43,053 bases of DNA from Halioglobus sp. Lineage in GTDB: Bacteria; Pseudomonadota; Gammaproteobacteria; Pseudomonadales; Halieaceae. The notes under the pieces are model-generated. The model worked only from the letters and a program-made list of their open reading frames with translations. It had not been told where the DNA came from and did no database searches. Numbering within the stretch: the first letter of the stretch is position 1; each line of letters opens with the position of its first letter. The DNA lies in contig JAGRIE010000035.1 of the NCBI GenBank assembly GCA_020443425.1, positions 1 to 43,053 of the forward strand, read 5' to 3'. The position numbers and the translations under genes were made by a program. This document shows positions 8,497-17,307 of the stretch, one piece after another.

Positions 8497-8527
8497 ACTT
8501 CCGACCACTGCATTCAAGGTGCCGCAA

Positions 8528-10858
8528 ATGATGCTCTATGATAAACACATGTTGTCACTTCGAAAGTCCGCTCTCGCCAGTGCACTTGCAATCCTGGCCG
8601 CACCTGTCGTCGCCGATGACCTGGTGCTGGAGGAGGTGATCGTCACCGCGCAGAAACGTGCGGAAAGCGTGCAGGACATCGCCGCTACGGTAAACGTGGT
8701 CACGGGTCAGTCACTCGAGAAATTTGCCGCCTTCGACTTCACCTCGCTGCAGCAGCAGACAGCGGGACTGACCCTGTCCCAGCCCAACGCCCGTAACAAC
8801 ACCATCTCCATGCGCGGTGTCAGCGTGGATCCTGAAGCCGGCGTCTCTGCGGCGGTGGATGTGTACTGGAATGATGCCGCAGTGCGCTCCGATATCGCCT
8901 TTAACCAGATGTACGATCTGGAGCGTATCGAAATCCTGCGCGGACCGCAGGGAACCCTGCAGGGGCGCACCTCGCCGGGCGGCGCGATCAATATCATCAC
9001 CCGGCGGCCCAATATTGAGGAGGCCGAGGGCTTTGTGCAGGGGTCTGTCTCCGATAACAACGGCTTCAACGGCCAGGCTGCCTACAGTTACGCACTGCTG
9101 CCCAATGAACTCGCGGTGCGGGCTGCAGCTGTCTACGATATCAATAATGGCGCCAACGTGGACAATATCACCACCGGCATGGACGATCAGGAGGTCAGGG
9201 CCTACTCCGGTCGCCTGACGACACTGTGGCAGCCCACGGACACGCTGGAGACACAGTTGACCTACCAGTACCTGAAGCGCACCGCTGATGATCCCAAGGC
9301 CATGAGTGGCACCGATGCCCTGGGCGGCAGGCCGACCCTGGATCCGCAGGACCGCAAGGCGCTGGCCAACAGTAATGACGACGGCGATATCCACTTCAAC
9401 CTCGTCAACCTGAATATTGAGTGGGAGGTGATGGATCACCAGGTCTCCGGCATTGTCTCCTATCTGGATTCCAACAAGCCTGCCCAGACCGAGATCGACC
9501 GCGCCTACTCGCTCCAGTACACGGACACCGAGGCCGACAGCTACCAGTTTGCCGAGACCAAGGTCGACACGATTTCCTACGAGCTGCGGGTCGCGTCTAT
9601 CGACCGGGATTTCTGGAACTATATGGTGGGCCTCTACTACCAGGACCAGAATACCACGACCTATTTCCTGCAAAACGGTGTGCGCCTGGATGTCTCCGGG
9701 CTGGGGTTCCAGACCGAGGGCAACCTTCCGGTAAACGCGAACAACTTCGCTGTATTTACGTTCAATACGTTCAACCTGACCGACACACTGCAACTGGAAA
9801 TGGGCCTGCGCTGGACCGATTATGAGGGCTACCGCACCGCGAATATCGAGTTTGGCGGCCTGACCTGGGTACCCCCGGCGCTGCGCCCGATAGAGGATGT
9901 CATCTATGACGGGTTCGCCGAGAATTTCCCCATTGTGGGGATTCCGCCCGACCAGCAGGACTCCTCCGAGGACGCTGTCACGGGCTCGCTCGCACTGCGA
10001 TGGGACTGGCGGGATGACACCAATCTCTACGTATCCTACAACCGCGGCTACAGGCCTTCCGGTATCTCCATCGTACCCAGCCCTGATGTCGTGTTCCTGC
10101 CCAATGGGGTCAATGACCTGCTGTACAACGAGGAGACCAGCGATGCCTTCGAAATCGGCTCCAAGAGCCGCCTGTGGGATGATCGCGCAACACTGAATAC
10201 GGCGCTGTACTACCAGTCTTTCGACGGCTACCTGGGCTTCGTGCGCGGGGTCCAGGTGCTGAATGACCAGGGCCAGCCGGTGGATCTGCCCGGCGGCATC
10301 GTTTTCAATGGCGATGCCAATATCTGGGGCGTGGAAATCGAAGGGCAGGTGCTGTTGGCCGAGACCTGGAACGCCGGCGGTACGCTGAGCTTCAGCAAAG
10401 GGGAGTGGGACGGTGCCTCGCAGCCGTGCAACGAAAGACAGCCCGGCCAGGTGCTTGGCAGCTGTGACATTGACGGCGAGCCGCTGGGCGGAGAGCCGGA
10501 GTGGTCCTTCTCGCTGAACTCCGAGTACTACATCCCGATGGGTGATGCCACCGAGATCTATTTCCGCGGACTGTTCAAGTACACCGATGACCGCATCAAC
10601 ACCGAGGCGTCCGCGGGTTCCTATAACGTCCGCACCCATTTTGAATCCTACGAGGTGTTGGACCTGTTCGTGGGCTGGCGCAGCAGCGACTACAGCTGGG
10701 ATGTCTCTGTCTGGGGCAAGAATGTGTTCGATGAGGACGCCGTGGTGTTCCAGCAGGGACCGGATCAGTACGATATTGCGATCAGCAATGGCTCCTACAC
10801 GCAGACTGACATCCTCGCCGAGCGCGTGATCGGGATGACGGCTCGCTACGCGTTCTGA
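8528..10858 (+). CDS. TonB-dependent outer-membrane receptor
   Basis: The protein has 776 residues. A signal peptide ends near residue 29 (APVVA-DD) and is followed by a TonB box, LEEVIVTAQKR at 34-44, then a plug domain (VNVVTGQSL, RIEILRGPQGTLQGR) and a 22-stranded-type barrel ending in an aromatic residue (ARYAF), as expected for BAM-dependent insertion. The ATG at 8528 is chosen because AAGG lies 8 bases upstream; an ATG at 8549 is the alternative. The EEVIVTAQKR pattern is typical of sphingomonad and marine gammaproteobacterial receptors with uncertain substrates. No sigma/anti-sigma pair, Fur box or degradative gene lies next to it, so the ligand is unknown. Confidence 0.95.
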   Translation: MMLYDKHMLSLRKSALASALAILAAPVVADDLVLEEVIVTAQKRAESVQDIAATVNVVTGQSLEKFAAFDFTSLQQQTAGLTLSQPNARNNTISMRGVSVDPEAGVSAAVDVYWNDAAVRSDIAFNQMYDLERIEILRGPQGTLQGRTSPGGAINIITRRPNIEEAEGFVQGSVSDNNGFNGQAAYSYALLPNELAVRAAAVYDINNGANVDNITTGMDDQEVRAYSGRLTTLWQPTDTLETQLTYQYLKRTADDPKAMSGTDALGGRPTLDPQDRKALANSNDDGDIHFNLVNLNIEWEVMDHQVSGIVSYLDSNKPAQTEIDRAYSLQYTDTEADSYQFAETKVDTISYELRVASIDRDFWNYMVGLYYQDQNTTTYFLQNGVRLDVSGLGFQTEGNLPVNANNFAVFTFNTFNLTDTLQLEMGLRWTDYEGYRTANIEFGGLTWVPPALRPIEDVIYDGFAENFPIVGIPPDQQDSSEDAVTGSLALRWDWRDDTNLYVSYNRGYRPSGISIVPSPDVVFLPNGVNDLLYNEETSDAFEIGSKSRLWDDRATLNTALYYQSFDGYLGFVRGVQVLNDQGQPVDLPGGIVFNGDANIWGVEIEGQVLLAETWNAGGTLSFSKGEWDGASQPCNERQPGQVLGSCDIDGEPLGGEPEWSFSLNSEYYIPMGDATEIYFRGLFKYTDDRINTEASAGSYNVRTHFESYEVLDLFVGWRSSDYSWDVSVWGKNVFDEDAVVFQQGPDQYDIAISNGSYTQTDILAERVIGMTARYAF

Positions 10859-10999
10859 CAGCCGCGGGTCACCGGCAACCACCAGCAGCAGGTCGGCAGG
10901 CGCTATTGCCACTGCCCGGAATCCCTTCTGCAGAGGCACCGGTGCCGGTGTGGTGGGACAGGGAAACACAGCCCACCGTCACCGGTGAGCCCCCTGTGA

Positions 11000-11509
11000 T
11001 CACTCTGGAATCAGTTGGGATGGCGGCTCAATTCCCTCCACACTGACGTCCGGGTCCAGTCGGCGGATTATTGCCTCATAGTGTGCAACGTCCTTCTTCG
11101 GTACATCGGCCATGATGAGTATCTGGCCCTGTTCGATAGCCGACTCGAACGCTTTCAGCCGCGAGCTGGGAAAAGAGGCACCTGCCATCCCTGTCAGCAA
11201 ACCGCCTACACCTGCGCCCCACAGGCCCATGAGGAGGGCGAGACCGCCACCGACAACGATGCCGCTGGGCGGGAAAGCCATCGCCGCCAGCCCAAGCAGC
11301 AGGCCGGCGCTGCCACCCAGCTCCAATCCGCGTTTATAGGCGGGCATGAAGTCATCTGCCTCCGGGCCTGCGTCGGGTAGATCCTCCATCTCTGTCCCGT
11401 ACTTGGCCAGAGCATAGATATGCTCTTCGGCGATGCCGGCATTCTTGAGGTCATTCACCACCTGCAGCGCATGCGGGTGGTCTGGGGAAAGAAAACATAA
11501 TCTTTTCAT
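11000..11509 (-). CDS. DUF1269 family membrane-associated protein
   Basis: The protein has 169 residues. It has an N-terminal alpha/beta segment (MKRLCFLSPD, then HALQVVNDLKNAGI), a long Gly/Ala-rich hydrophobic double segment at about 64-110 and a C-terminal acidic tail. This layout matches DUF1269 proteins, whose function is unknown and which often sit among general-stress genes. It follows a 33-codon membrane peptide by 18 bases and a ferritin-like gene on the same strand, so a small stress operon is likely. GGAG lies shortly upstream of the ATG. Confidence 0.8.
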   Translation of the reverse strand: MKRLCFLSPDHPHALQVVNDLKNAGIAEEHIYALAKYGTEMEDLPDAGPEADDFMPAYKRGLELGGSAGLLLGLAAMAFPPSGIVVGGGLALLMGLWGAGVGGLLTGMAGASFPSSRLKAFESAIEQGQILIMADVPKKDVAHYEAIIRRLDPDVSVEGIEPPSQLIPE

Positions 11510-11527
11510 TGGGTCTGCTCCGATAAA

Positions 11528-11629
11528 TTAGGCAACGTAGTTAACGATAGCTGCACCGACAATCACCAGCACGACGATTGTCCCAACAATTGTTAATACA
11601 TTGCGCATTGCTGCACCGTCTTTCCTCAT
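11528..11629 (-). CDS. 33-residue single-span membrane peptide
   Basis: This small ORF encodes a 33-residue peptide with a short charged N-terminus (MRKDGAAMRN) and one strongly hydrophobic helix, VLTIVGTIVVLVIVGAAIV, ending NYVA. GAGG lies about 8 bases upstream of the ATG. Its stop is 18 bases before the DUF1269 gene, which also has a hydrophobic core, so co-expression and possibly interaction in the inner membrane are plausible. The combination of start, Shine-Dalgarno, transmembrane span and spacing makes it more than a chance ORF. I do not know a named family for it. Confidence 0.6.
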   Translation of the reverse strand: MRKDGAAMRNVLTIVGTIVVLVIVGAAIVNYVA

Positions 11630-11664
11630 TGCTATATCCTCTTCAGGTAGTGAATGTTAAAAAC

Positions 11665-12141
11665 TCAGGCTCCACGCTGGCGGTGCCTCCTGCTCGCACC
11701 GCCGCAGTGTCGTTCCTGCCGCTGCCTGCCGCTCCCCGCTCCGCGCTCGGCACAGCGCTGGAATGCGGGGAGGTGGCGTGTCTGCGAGGCATCCTGCAAG
11801 TTTGTGAGTACCGCGATGGTGTCGGGCTTGTGCGCCCTTTGCAGCAGCCGCTCATACATTGCACCATTGGCAATTTCGGCCTGGACACCGGCTTGACAGG
11901 CAGCCGTTACGGAGGCGTAGCGATCGACCCGGCCCGGCCAGGGATTGTCAGGAACGGCCAGAGAGTAGCGATCAAACAGGCTCAGCAACGCATTGATATG
12001 TCGACTCTCTGCATTGCGTTCTATCAAGTCTACGCACATTAACTCGGGGTTGGCGTGCGGGTGCATGCTGACAAAGAGTGCGCGATGCTTGTGAGCCGGT
12101 GAGAGTGCGCTATATTTAGCGGACGGGCCGCGGCTGCACAA
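11665..12141 (-). CDS. Ferritin-like DUF2202-type protein, start uncertain, possibly degenerate
   Basis: The middle of this frame resembles ferritin-like DUF2202 proteins: LIERNAESRHINALLSLF with an ExxH iron motif, a PDNPWPGRV linker, AEIANGAMYERLL, and a last helix DASQTRHLPAFQRC in which the expected ExxH is QTRH. Only a TTG at 12141, an ATG at 12064-12066 and a later ATG are available, and none has a clear Shine-Dalgarno; a TGA lies two codons before the TTG. The C-terminal tail is Arg/Gln-rich low-complexity sequence. It is either a divergent ferritin-like protein or a decaying gene. It lies 35 bases before the small membrane peptide on the same strand. Confidence 0.45.
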   Translation of the reverse strand: MCSRGPSAKYSALSPAHKHRALFVSMHPHANPELMCVDLIERNAESRHINALLSLFDRYSLAVPDNPWPGRVDRYASVTAACQAGVQAEIANGAMYERLLQRAHKPDTIAVLTNLQDASQTRHLPAFQRCAERGAGSGRQRQERHCGGASRRHRQRGA

Positions 12142-12170
12142 TTGAAATCATGGCGCGGGCACACTATATT
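12142..12170 (+). promoter_or_regulatory. Strong sigma-70 promoter for the cupin-ackA-xfp-cfa operon
   Basis: TTGAAA (12142-12147) and TATATT (12165-12170) each match consensus at 5 of 6 bases with an ideal 17-bp spacer. The predicted start near 12177 is only about 4 bases before the cupin ATG, implying a nearly leaderless mRNA. Confidence 0.6.
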
Positions 12171-12180
12171 TTTTGGGGGT

Positions 12181-12513
12181 ATGCCGGTGGCAACACACCA
12201 TGCGAGACCGAATGAAATCGTTGATTTGAAGACCTGGTCGCAGGATCTGGCGGTCGAGAAAAGTAAAGCTGTCCTGCGCACGAAAGAGTTGGAGATTGCC
12301 CGCCTGGTGCTCCCGGCAGGTAAATCCCTGAAGGAGCACCAGGTCACGGGGCCGATTGTACTGCAGTGTATCGAGGGGAGTACGGACGTCACCGCAATGG
12401 GTGTGTCACAGAGATTGCATCCTGGCCAGCTGCTGTACCTCGCCCCCGCTGAGCCTCATGCGCTCACCGCGATTACGGATTCGATCATATTGCTCACCAT
12501 CATTTTCAAATGA
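12181..12513 (+). CDS. Small cupin domain protein
   Basis: The protein has 110 residues. A single cupin barrel spans about residues 30-105: LEIARLVLPAGKSLKEHQV, with a His near residue 53, then GPIVLQCIEGSTDV, the HPGQLLYLAPAEPHAL turn, and a hydrophobic last strand. The ATG at 12181 is preceded by GGGGGT; no other in-frame ATG lies nearby. The stop TGA is followed at once by the ackA ATG (TGAATG), so the two are translationally coupled. Its role is unknown; small cupins of this type often bind metals or ligands. A regulatory or metabolite-binding role for the phosphoketolase pathway is only inference. Confidence 0.75.
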   Translation: MPVATHHARPNEIVDLKTWSQDLAVEKSKAVLRTKELEIARLVLPAGKSLKEHQVTGPIVLQCIEGSTDVTAMGVSQRLHPGQLLYLAPAEPHALTAITDSIILLTIIFK

Positions 12514-13737
12514 ATGACTGACATCATCCTGATCATCAATGCCGGGTCCTCCAGTATCAAGTTTGCGCTGTACAGTCCGGGCGGCCAGCGGGATACACTG
12601 GTGTGTCTCTTCCGTGGGGCGATTCAGGATATCGGTGCCCGCGCGTGCCTGCGGGTCAGTGAAAACGCTCTGCGGCACGGCGGCAGTGCTGCGATAGCGG
12701 GGGAGGCCCACACCCACGAGGCTGCTCTGCAGCAGATCCTTGAATGGATGGCGACCCTTGCGCCGCACTATCGCCTGGTAGCGGCCGGCCATCGCGTGGT
12801 GCACGGTGGTATGGCCTTCAAGGCGCCGATACGGCTGGACAGGGAGAGCCTGTCACGGCTGCAGGACCTGATACCGCTGGCGCCGATGCATCAGCCCCAT
12901 TCCCTGCTGGCCGTTGAGCACCTGTTGTCCGCGGCGCCCGAATTACCGCAGATCGCCTGTTTCGACACCGCCTTCCACTCGACTATGCCACCGGTAGAAC
13001 AGTATTTTGCCCTGCCGCGCGCATTCGCCGAGCGTGGAATTCGCCGCTACGGTTTCCACGGTCTGTCGTATGAGTATATTGCCAGTGTGCTCCCGGGTTG
13101 TATGGGTGCCGGGGCCAGCGGCAGGGTCGTGGTGGCCCATCTCGGTCACGGGGTCAGTCTCTGTGCCATGCAGGCTTTGCGGAGTATCGCTACCACAATG
13201 AGTTTCACGCCACTCGATGGACTGCCGATGGCGACCCGCTGTGGCGCCATTGATGCGGCGGCGGTTCTCTACCTTTTGAGCGAGCCGGGGATGACGATAG
13301 AGGCGCTCACGGATCTACTGTACCGGCAGTCGGGCTTGCTCGGCCTGTCGGGTGTCAGTGATGATATACGCACACTGCTGGACAGTGATTCCGCTGCTGC
13401 CGCCGAGGCCATTGCGATATTCGTGCAGCGCATCCAGCGCGAAATCGGCTCGCTGGCAGCGGCGTTGGGCGGTCTGGATGCGCTGGTGTTCACCGGCGGG
13501 ATCGGAGAGCATTCGGCGCCGGTGCGTCGGGCGATCTGCAGCGCGGCGGCGTGGCTGGGGCTGTCGCTGGATGAAACGGCCAATGCAGCGGGAGCGATCT
13601 GTATTTCAACGGCGGACAGCCGGGTCTCCGTGTGGATCATACCGACGGATGAGGAGCAGGTGGTTGCCCAGCATACCGCGGCGGTGCTGGCTGCCGGTAG
13701 CGGGGGCGGCGCGCAAAACACAGGCAGGGATGGTTAA
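12514..13737 (+). CDS. ackA: Acetate kinase
   Basis: The protein has 407 residues, the usual length. It interconverts acetyl phosphate plus ADP with acetate plus ATP. The ASKHA-fold signature NAGSSSIKF is at residues 8-16, followed by GHRVVHGG, CFDTAFHSTMP, RYGFHGLSYEYI and GGIGEHSAPVRR. The usual HLGNG segment reads HLGHG and the usual GTR motif reads ATRCG, deviations that may typify phosphoketolase-linked acetate kinases. The gene starts directly after the cupin stop and lies 21 bases before xfp, so it most probably consumes the acetyl phosphate made by the phosphoketolase. No pta is visible. Confidence 0.93.
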   Translation: MTDIILIINAGSSSIKFALYSPGGQRDTLVCLFRGAIQDIGARACLRVSENALRHGGSAAIAGEAHTHEAALQQILEWMATLAPHYRLVAAGHRVVHGGMAFKAPIRLDRESLSRLQDLIPLAPMHQPHSLLAVEHLLSAAPELPQIACFDTAFHSTMPPVEQYFALPRAFAERGIRRYGFHGLSYEYIASVLPGCMGAGASGRVVVAHLGHGVSLCAMQALRSIATTMSFTPLDGLPMATRCGAIDAAAVLYLLSEPGMTIEALTDLLYRQSGLLGLSGVSDDIRTLLDSDSAAAAEAIAIFVQRIQREIGSLAAALGGLDALVFTGGIGEHSAPVRRAICSAAAWLGLSLDETANAAGAICISTADSRVSVWIIPTDEEQVVAQHTAAVLAAGSGGGAQNTGRDG

Positions 13738-13758
13738 GGTTGCAGGAGGAAACGTATC

Positions 13759-16155
13759 GTGGCTGCCGGAATTGAACTCACCGCGGACAGTGCGAAGCCG
13801 CTGACCGTTGAACAACTGCGGAAGATAGACGCCTGGTGGCGGGCCGCCAACTACCTGTCGGTTGGCCAGATATACCTGCTCGATAATCCACTGTTGCGGC
13901 AGCCGCTGGTGCGCGAGCACATCAAACCGCGCCTGCTGGGGCACTGGGGAACCACACCGGGGCTGAATTTCATCTACGCGCACTTGAATCGGGTTATCAA
14001 GGCCCGGGATCTCAATATGCTCTACGTTGCGGGGCCCGGCCACGGTGGTCCCGGGCTGGTCGCCAACACCTATCTGGAGGGCAGCTACAGCGAGTTTTAC
14101 CCGGATGTGACGCAGGATATCGCGGGGCTGAAAAAGCTGTTCAGGCAGTTCTCCTTCCCGGGAGGCGTGGGCAGTCATGTCACGCCGGAAACTCCCGGTT
14201 CCATTCATGAGGGCGGTGAGTTGGGTTATTCGCTGGCGCATGCCTACGGGGCGGCGTTTGATAACCCGGACCTGATCGTTGCCTGTGTGATCGGTGATGG
14301 TGAGGCGGAAACAGGGCCGCTGGCCACGGCCTGGCATTCCAACAAGTTCCTGAACCCGACGCGCGACGGGGCGGTGTTGCCGATCCTGCACCTCAACGGC
14401 TACAAGATTGCGAACCCGACGTTGCTGGCCCGTATCGGTCGCAGTGATCTGGAGCACCTGTTTTTGGGCTATGGTTATCAGCCGTACTTCGTTGAGGGCA
14501 GCGAGCCGGAAGTGATGCACCAGCAGATGGCTGCAACCCTCGATGCTGCGGTGGTGCACATCAAGGCCATCCAGCATGCCGCGCGCAATGAGGGGGAGGT
14601 GTGCCGCCCACGCTGGCCGTTGATCATCTTGAACTCGCCCAAGGGGTGGACCGGCCCCAGAGAAGTCGACGGCAAGAAAACCGAGGGATTCTGGCGCTCT
14701 CACCAGGTGCCGTTTTCGGATATGAGTGAGCAGTCGGGCCATCTGGAATTGCTAGCCCGTTGGCTGACCAGTTACCAGCCTGAAGAGCTGTTTGATCGCA
14801 GCGGGGCGCTGCGCCCGGAGCTGGCTGAACTGGCCCCGCGCGGCGAGCGGCGCATGGGTGCGAACCCCCATGCCAATGGCGGTATGTTGCGGCGGAACCT
14901 GAGCCTGCCGGACGTCGACCAGTATGCCGTGACGGTGAAACAGCCGGGCCAGGTACAGGCTGAATCGACGCGGGTCATGGGCAATTATTTGCGGGACGTA
15001 ATGCGCCTGAACGAGAAGTGGCAGAACTTCCGCGTTGTCGGCCCCGATGAAACTGCCTCCAATCGGCTGGGGGCGCTGTTCGAGGTCACGGATCGCGCCT
15101 GGATGGCCGAGCAGTATCCGGAGGATGAACACCTGGCCCCGGACGGGCGGGTGATGGAGATATTGAGTGAGCATACCTGCCAGGGTTGGTTGGAGGGCTA
15201 TCTGCTGACCGGCAGGCACGGGCTGTTTTCCTGTTACGAGGCCTTTACCCACATAGTCGATTCCATGGTCAACCAGCATGCGAAATGGCTGAAGGTCAGC
15301 AAGGAGATCCCCTGGCGCCGTCCCATATCGTCACTGAACTATCTGTTGACGTCCCATGTCTGGCGCCAGGATCACAATGGCTTTTCGCACCAGGATCCCG
15401 GTTTTGTCGATCACGTCCTGAACAAGAAGGCCGATATTATTCGCGTCTACCTGCCCCCCGATGCCAACACCCTGCTGGTGATCACGGACAAGTGCCTGCG
15501 CTCGCAGAATTTTATCAATGTGATTGTCGCTGGCAAGCAGCCGGAGTTGCAGTGGCTGGACATGGATGCCGCTATCAAACACAGCACGGCAGGCATCGGT
15601 ATCTGGGAGTGGGCCAGCAATGACAAGGGGAGTGAACCGGATGTGGTGATGGCCTGTGCCGGAGATGTGCCGACGCTGGAGACACTGGCGGCGGTGAGCC
15701 TGCTGCGCGAGCAGGCGCCGGGGTTGAAGATCCGAGTCATCAATGTGGTCGACCTGATGACTTTGCAGCCCAGCGAGGAACATCCCCACGGTCTCTCAAA
15801 CCGCGATTTTGACGCGCTTTTCACTACGGACAAGCCGATCATTTTTGCCTATCACGGTTACCCCTGGCTGATTCACAGGCTCTGCTATCGACGCACCAAC
15901 CACAAGAACCTGCATGTGCGGGGATACAAGGAGGAGGGCAGTACGACGACACCTTTTGATATGGCGGTACTGAATGATATTGATCGCTTTCACCTTGTCA
16001 GCGATGTCGCAGATCGGGTCCCCGGGCTCGATCATGTCGGCGCCTACCTCAAACAGTTTGTGCGCGATAAACTGCTTGAACACCAGCAGTACATCCGCCA
16101 ACACGGCCAGGATATGCCGGAGATCCGGGAGTGGAAGTGGCGCGCCGAGGGGTGA
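13759..16155 (+). CDS. xfp: Xylulose-5-phosphate/fructose-6-phosphate phosphoketolase
   Basis: The protein has 798 residues, full length for the family. This thiamine-diphosphate enzyme cleaves xylulose 5-phosphate (and often fructose 6-phosphate) with phosphate to acetyl phosphate and an aldose phosphate. Visible motifs are GPGHGGP (92-98), [10 protein letters not shown], the TPP-binding GDGEAETG at 179-186 and [17 protein letters not shown] in the pyrimidine domain. The start is GTG at 13759, supported by AGGAGGA 8 bases upstream. ackA lies just before it and completes an ATP-yielding shunt to acetate. Substrate preference cannot be read from the sequence. Confidence 0.96.
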   Translation: MAAGIELTADSAKPLTVEQLRKIDAWWRAANYLSVGQIYLLDNPLLRQPLVREHIKPRLLGHWGTTPGLNFIYAHLNRVIKARDLNMLYVAGPGHGGPGLVANTYLEGSYSEFYPDVTQDIAGLKKLFRQFSFPGGVGSHVTPETPGSIHEGGELGYSLAHAYGAAFDNPDLIVACVIGDGEAETGPLATAWHSNKFLNPTRDGAVLPILHLNGYKIANPTLLARIGRSDLEHLFLGYGYQPYFVEGSEPEVMHQQMAATLDAAVVHIKAIQHAARNEGEVCRPRWPLIILNSPKGWTGPREVDGKKTEGFWRSHQVPFSDMSEQSGHLELLARWLTSYQPEELFDRSGALRPELAELAPRGERRMGANPHANGGMLRRNLSLPDVDQYAVTVKQPGQVQAESTRVMGNYLRDVMRLNEKWQNFRVVGPDETASNRLGALFEVTDRAWMAEQYPEDEHLAPDGRVMEILSEHTCQGWLEGYLLTGRHGLFSCYEAFTHIVDSMVNQHAKWLKVSKEIPWRRPISSLNYLLTSHVWRQDHNGFSHQDPGFVDHVLNKKADIIRVYLPPDANTLLVITDKCLRSQNFINVIVAGKQPELQWLDMDAAIKHSTAGIGIWEWASNDKGSEPDVVMACAGDVPTLETLAAVSLLREQAPGLKIRVINVVDLMTLQPSEEHPHGLSNRDFDALFTTDKPIIFAYHGYPWLIHRLCYRRTNHKNLHVRGYKEEGSTTTPFDMAVLNDIDRFHLVSDVADRVPGLDHVGAYLKQFVRDKLLEHQQYIRQHGQDMPEIREWKWRAEG

Positions 16156-17285
16156 ACGCACCACCTGCGGTGCTGCGCGATCTCGCGGCCAAAGCTGGCA
16201 TAGCGTTCAATGGGCCCGCGCCCTGGGATATCCAGGTTCATGACCGCCATGTCTATCGCCGTATCCTGACCCAGGGCTCGCTGGGTTTCGGCGAGGCCTA
16301 TATGGACGGCCTGTGGGACTGTGAGGCGCTGGATGAATTGTTTACCCGCCTGCTGGCGGCGGAAGTCGATACCCGCCTTCCAGGTTTGGCCAGGCTGCGG
16401 GTGCTGGCAGAGATGGCGCGCCAGCAACTGTTCAACTTGCAAAACCTGCGCCGCGCGTTTCAGGTCGCCGAAGAGCACTACGACCTCGGTAACGACATAT
16501 TTGAGGTCATGCTGGATGCGAGCATGACCTACTCCTGCGGCTATTGGGCTGAGGCTGACGATCTGCACCAGGCGCAACTGGCCAAGCTCGATATGATTTG
16601 TCGCAAGCTGGAACTGCAACCCGGAGAGACCCTGCTGGATATCGGCTGTGGCTGGGGCGGGATGGCGCAACATGCGGCGCGCCATTACGGCGTCGAGGTG
16701 GTCGGCATTACTGTCTCACGCGAACAGCAGGCGCTGGCCCGGCAGCGTTGCCAGGGTCTGCCTGTCCAGATCGAGCTGACCGATTACCGGACGCTACAGG
16801 GGCGGTTCGACAAGATTGTTTCGGTGGGAATGTTTGAACATGTCGGTGCTAAAAACTACCCGGTATACTTCGACAGCGTACTGCGCCTGCTGAAAGACGA
16901 CGGCCTGTTCCTGTTGCATACCATTGGCAACCACCGGACATTGCGATACGCCGACCCCTGGATTGACAAGTACATCTTTCCCAACGGCAAGCTGCCCTCG
17001 GCACAGACTTTGTGCAATGTGCTCAACGGCCGTTTGCTGATCGAGGACTGGCATAATTTCGGGCAGGATTACGATCGCACGCTGATGGCCTGGTGGCACA
17101 ATTTTCACCGGGGTTGGGACGAGTTGAAAACCGGTTTGCAGGATCGCTACCCCCGGCGGTTCTACCGTATGTGGAAGTACTACCTGTTGAGCTGCGCCGG
17201 ATTTTTCCGCTCCCGCCAGGGGCAGCTTTGGCAGCTGGTGCTGAGCAAGCGGCAGCGCACCCGGGTCTATCGTTCGGTGCGCTGA
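16131..17285 (+). CDS. cfa: Cyclopropane-fatty-acyl-phospholipid synthase
   Basis: The protein has 384 residues, close to E. coli Cfa at 382. It transfers a methylene group from SAM to unsaturated acyl chains of membrane phospholipids. The SAM motif [10 protein letters not shown] is at 168-177; also present are the family segments [22 protein letters not shown] and FPNGKLPS. The GTG at 16131 has GGAG 8 bases upstream and overlaps xfp by 25 bases; a GTG at 16152 is the alternative. It is the last gene of the cupin-ackA-xfp-cfa operon, suggesting membrane modification alongside acetate-producing metabolism, perhaps in stationary or acid stress. Confidence 0.94.
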   Translation: MEVARRGVNAPPAVLRDLAAKAGIAFNGPAPWDIQVHDRHVYRRILTQGSLGFGEAYMDGLWDCEALDELFTRLLAAEVDTRLPGLARLRVLAEMARQQLFNLQNLRRAFQVAEEHYDLGNDIFEVMLDASMTYSCGYWAEADDLHQAQLAKLDMICRKLELQPGETLLDIGCGWGGMAQHAARHYGVEVVGITVSREQQALARQRCQGLPVQIELTDYRTLQGRFDKIVSVGMFEHVGAKNYPVYFDSVLRLLKDDGLFLLHTIGNHRTLRYADPWIDKYIFPNGKLPSAQTLCNVLNGRLLIEDWHNFGQDYDRTLMAWWHNFHRGWDELKTGLQDRYPRRFYRMWKYYLLSCAGFFRSRQGQLWQLVLSKRQRTRVYRSVR

Positions 17286-17307
17286 TTCACCCGGGTAATC
17301 CGGCCCC

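Noticed and set aside
10935-10946. Perfect palindrome GGCACCGGTGCC in the convergent TonB-receptor/DUF1269 gap
   Set aside because: It is only 12 bases long, GC-rich, without a T-tract, and several related ACCGG runs occur by chance in the same gap.
8711-10969. A 752-codon open frame on the minus strand opposite the TonB receptor
   Set aside because: It is a codon-bias shadow. The plus strand encodes a full TonB receptor with signal peptide, TonB box, plug and C-terminal aromatic residue; the minus frame shows no domain.
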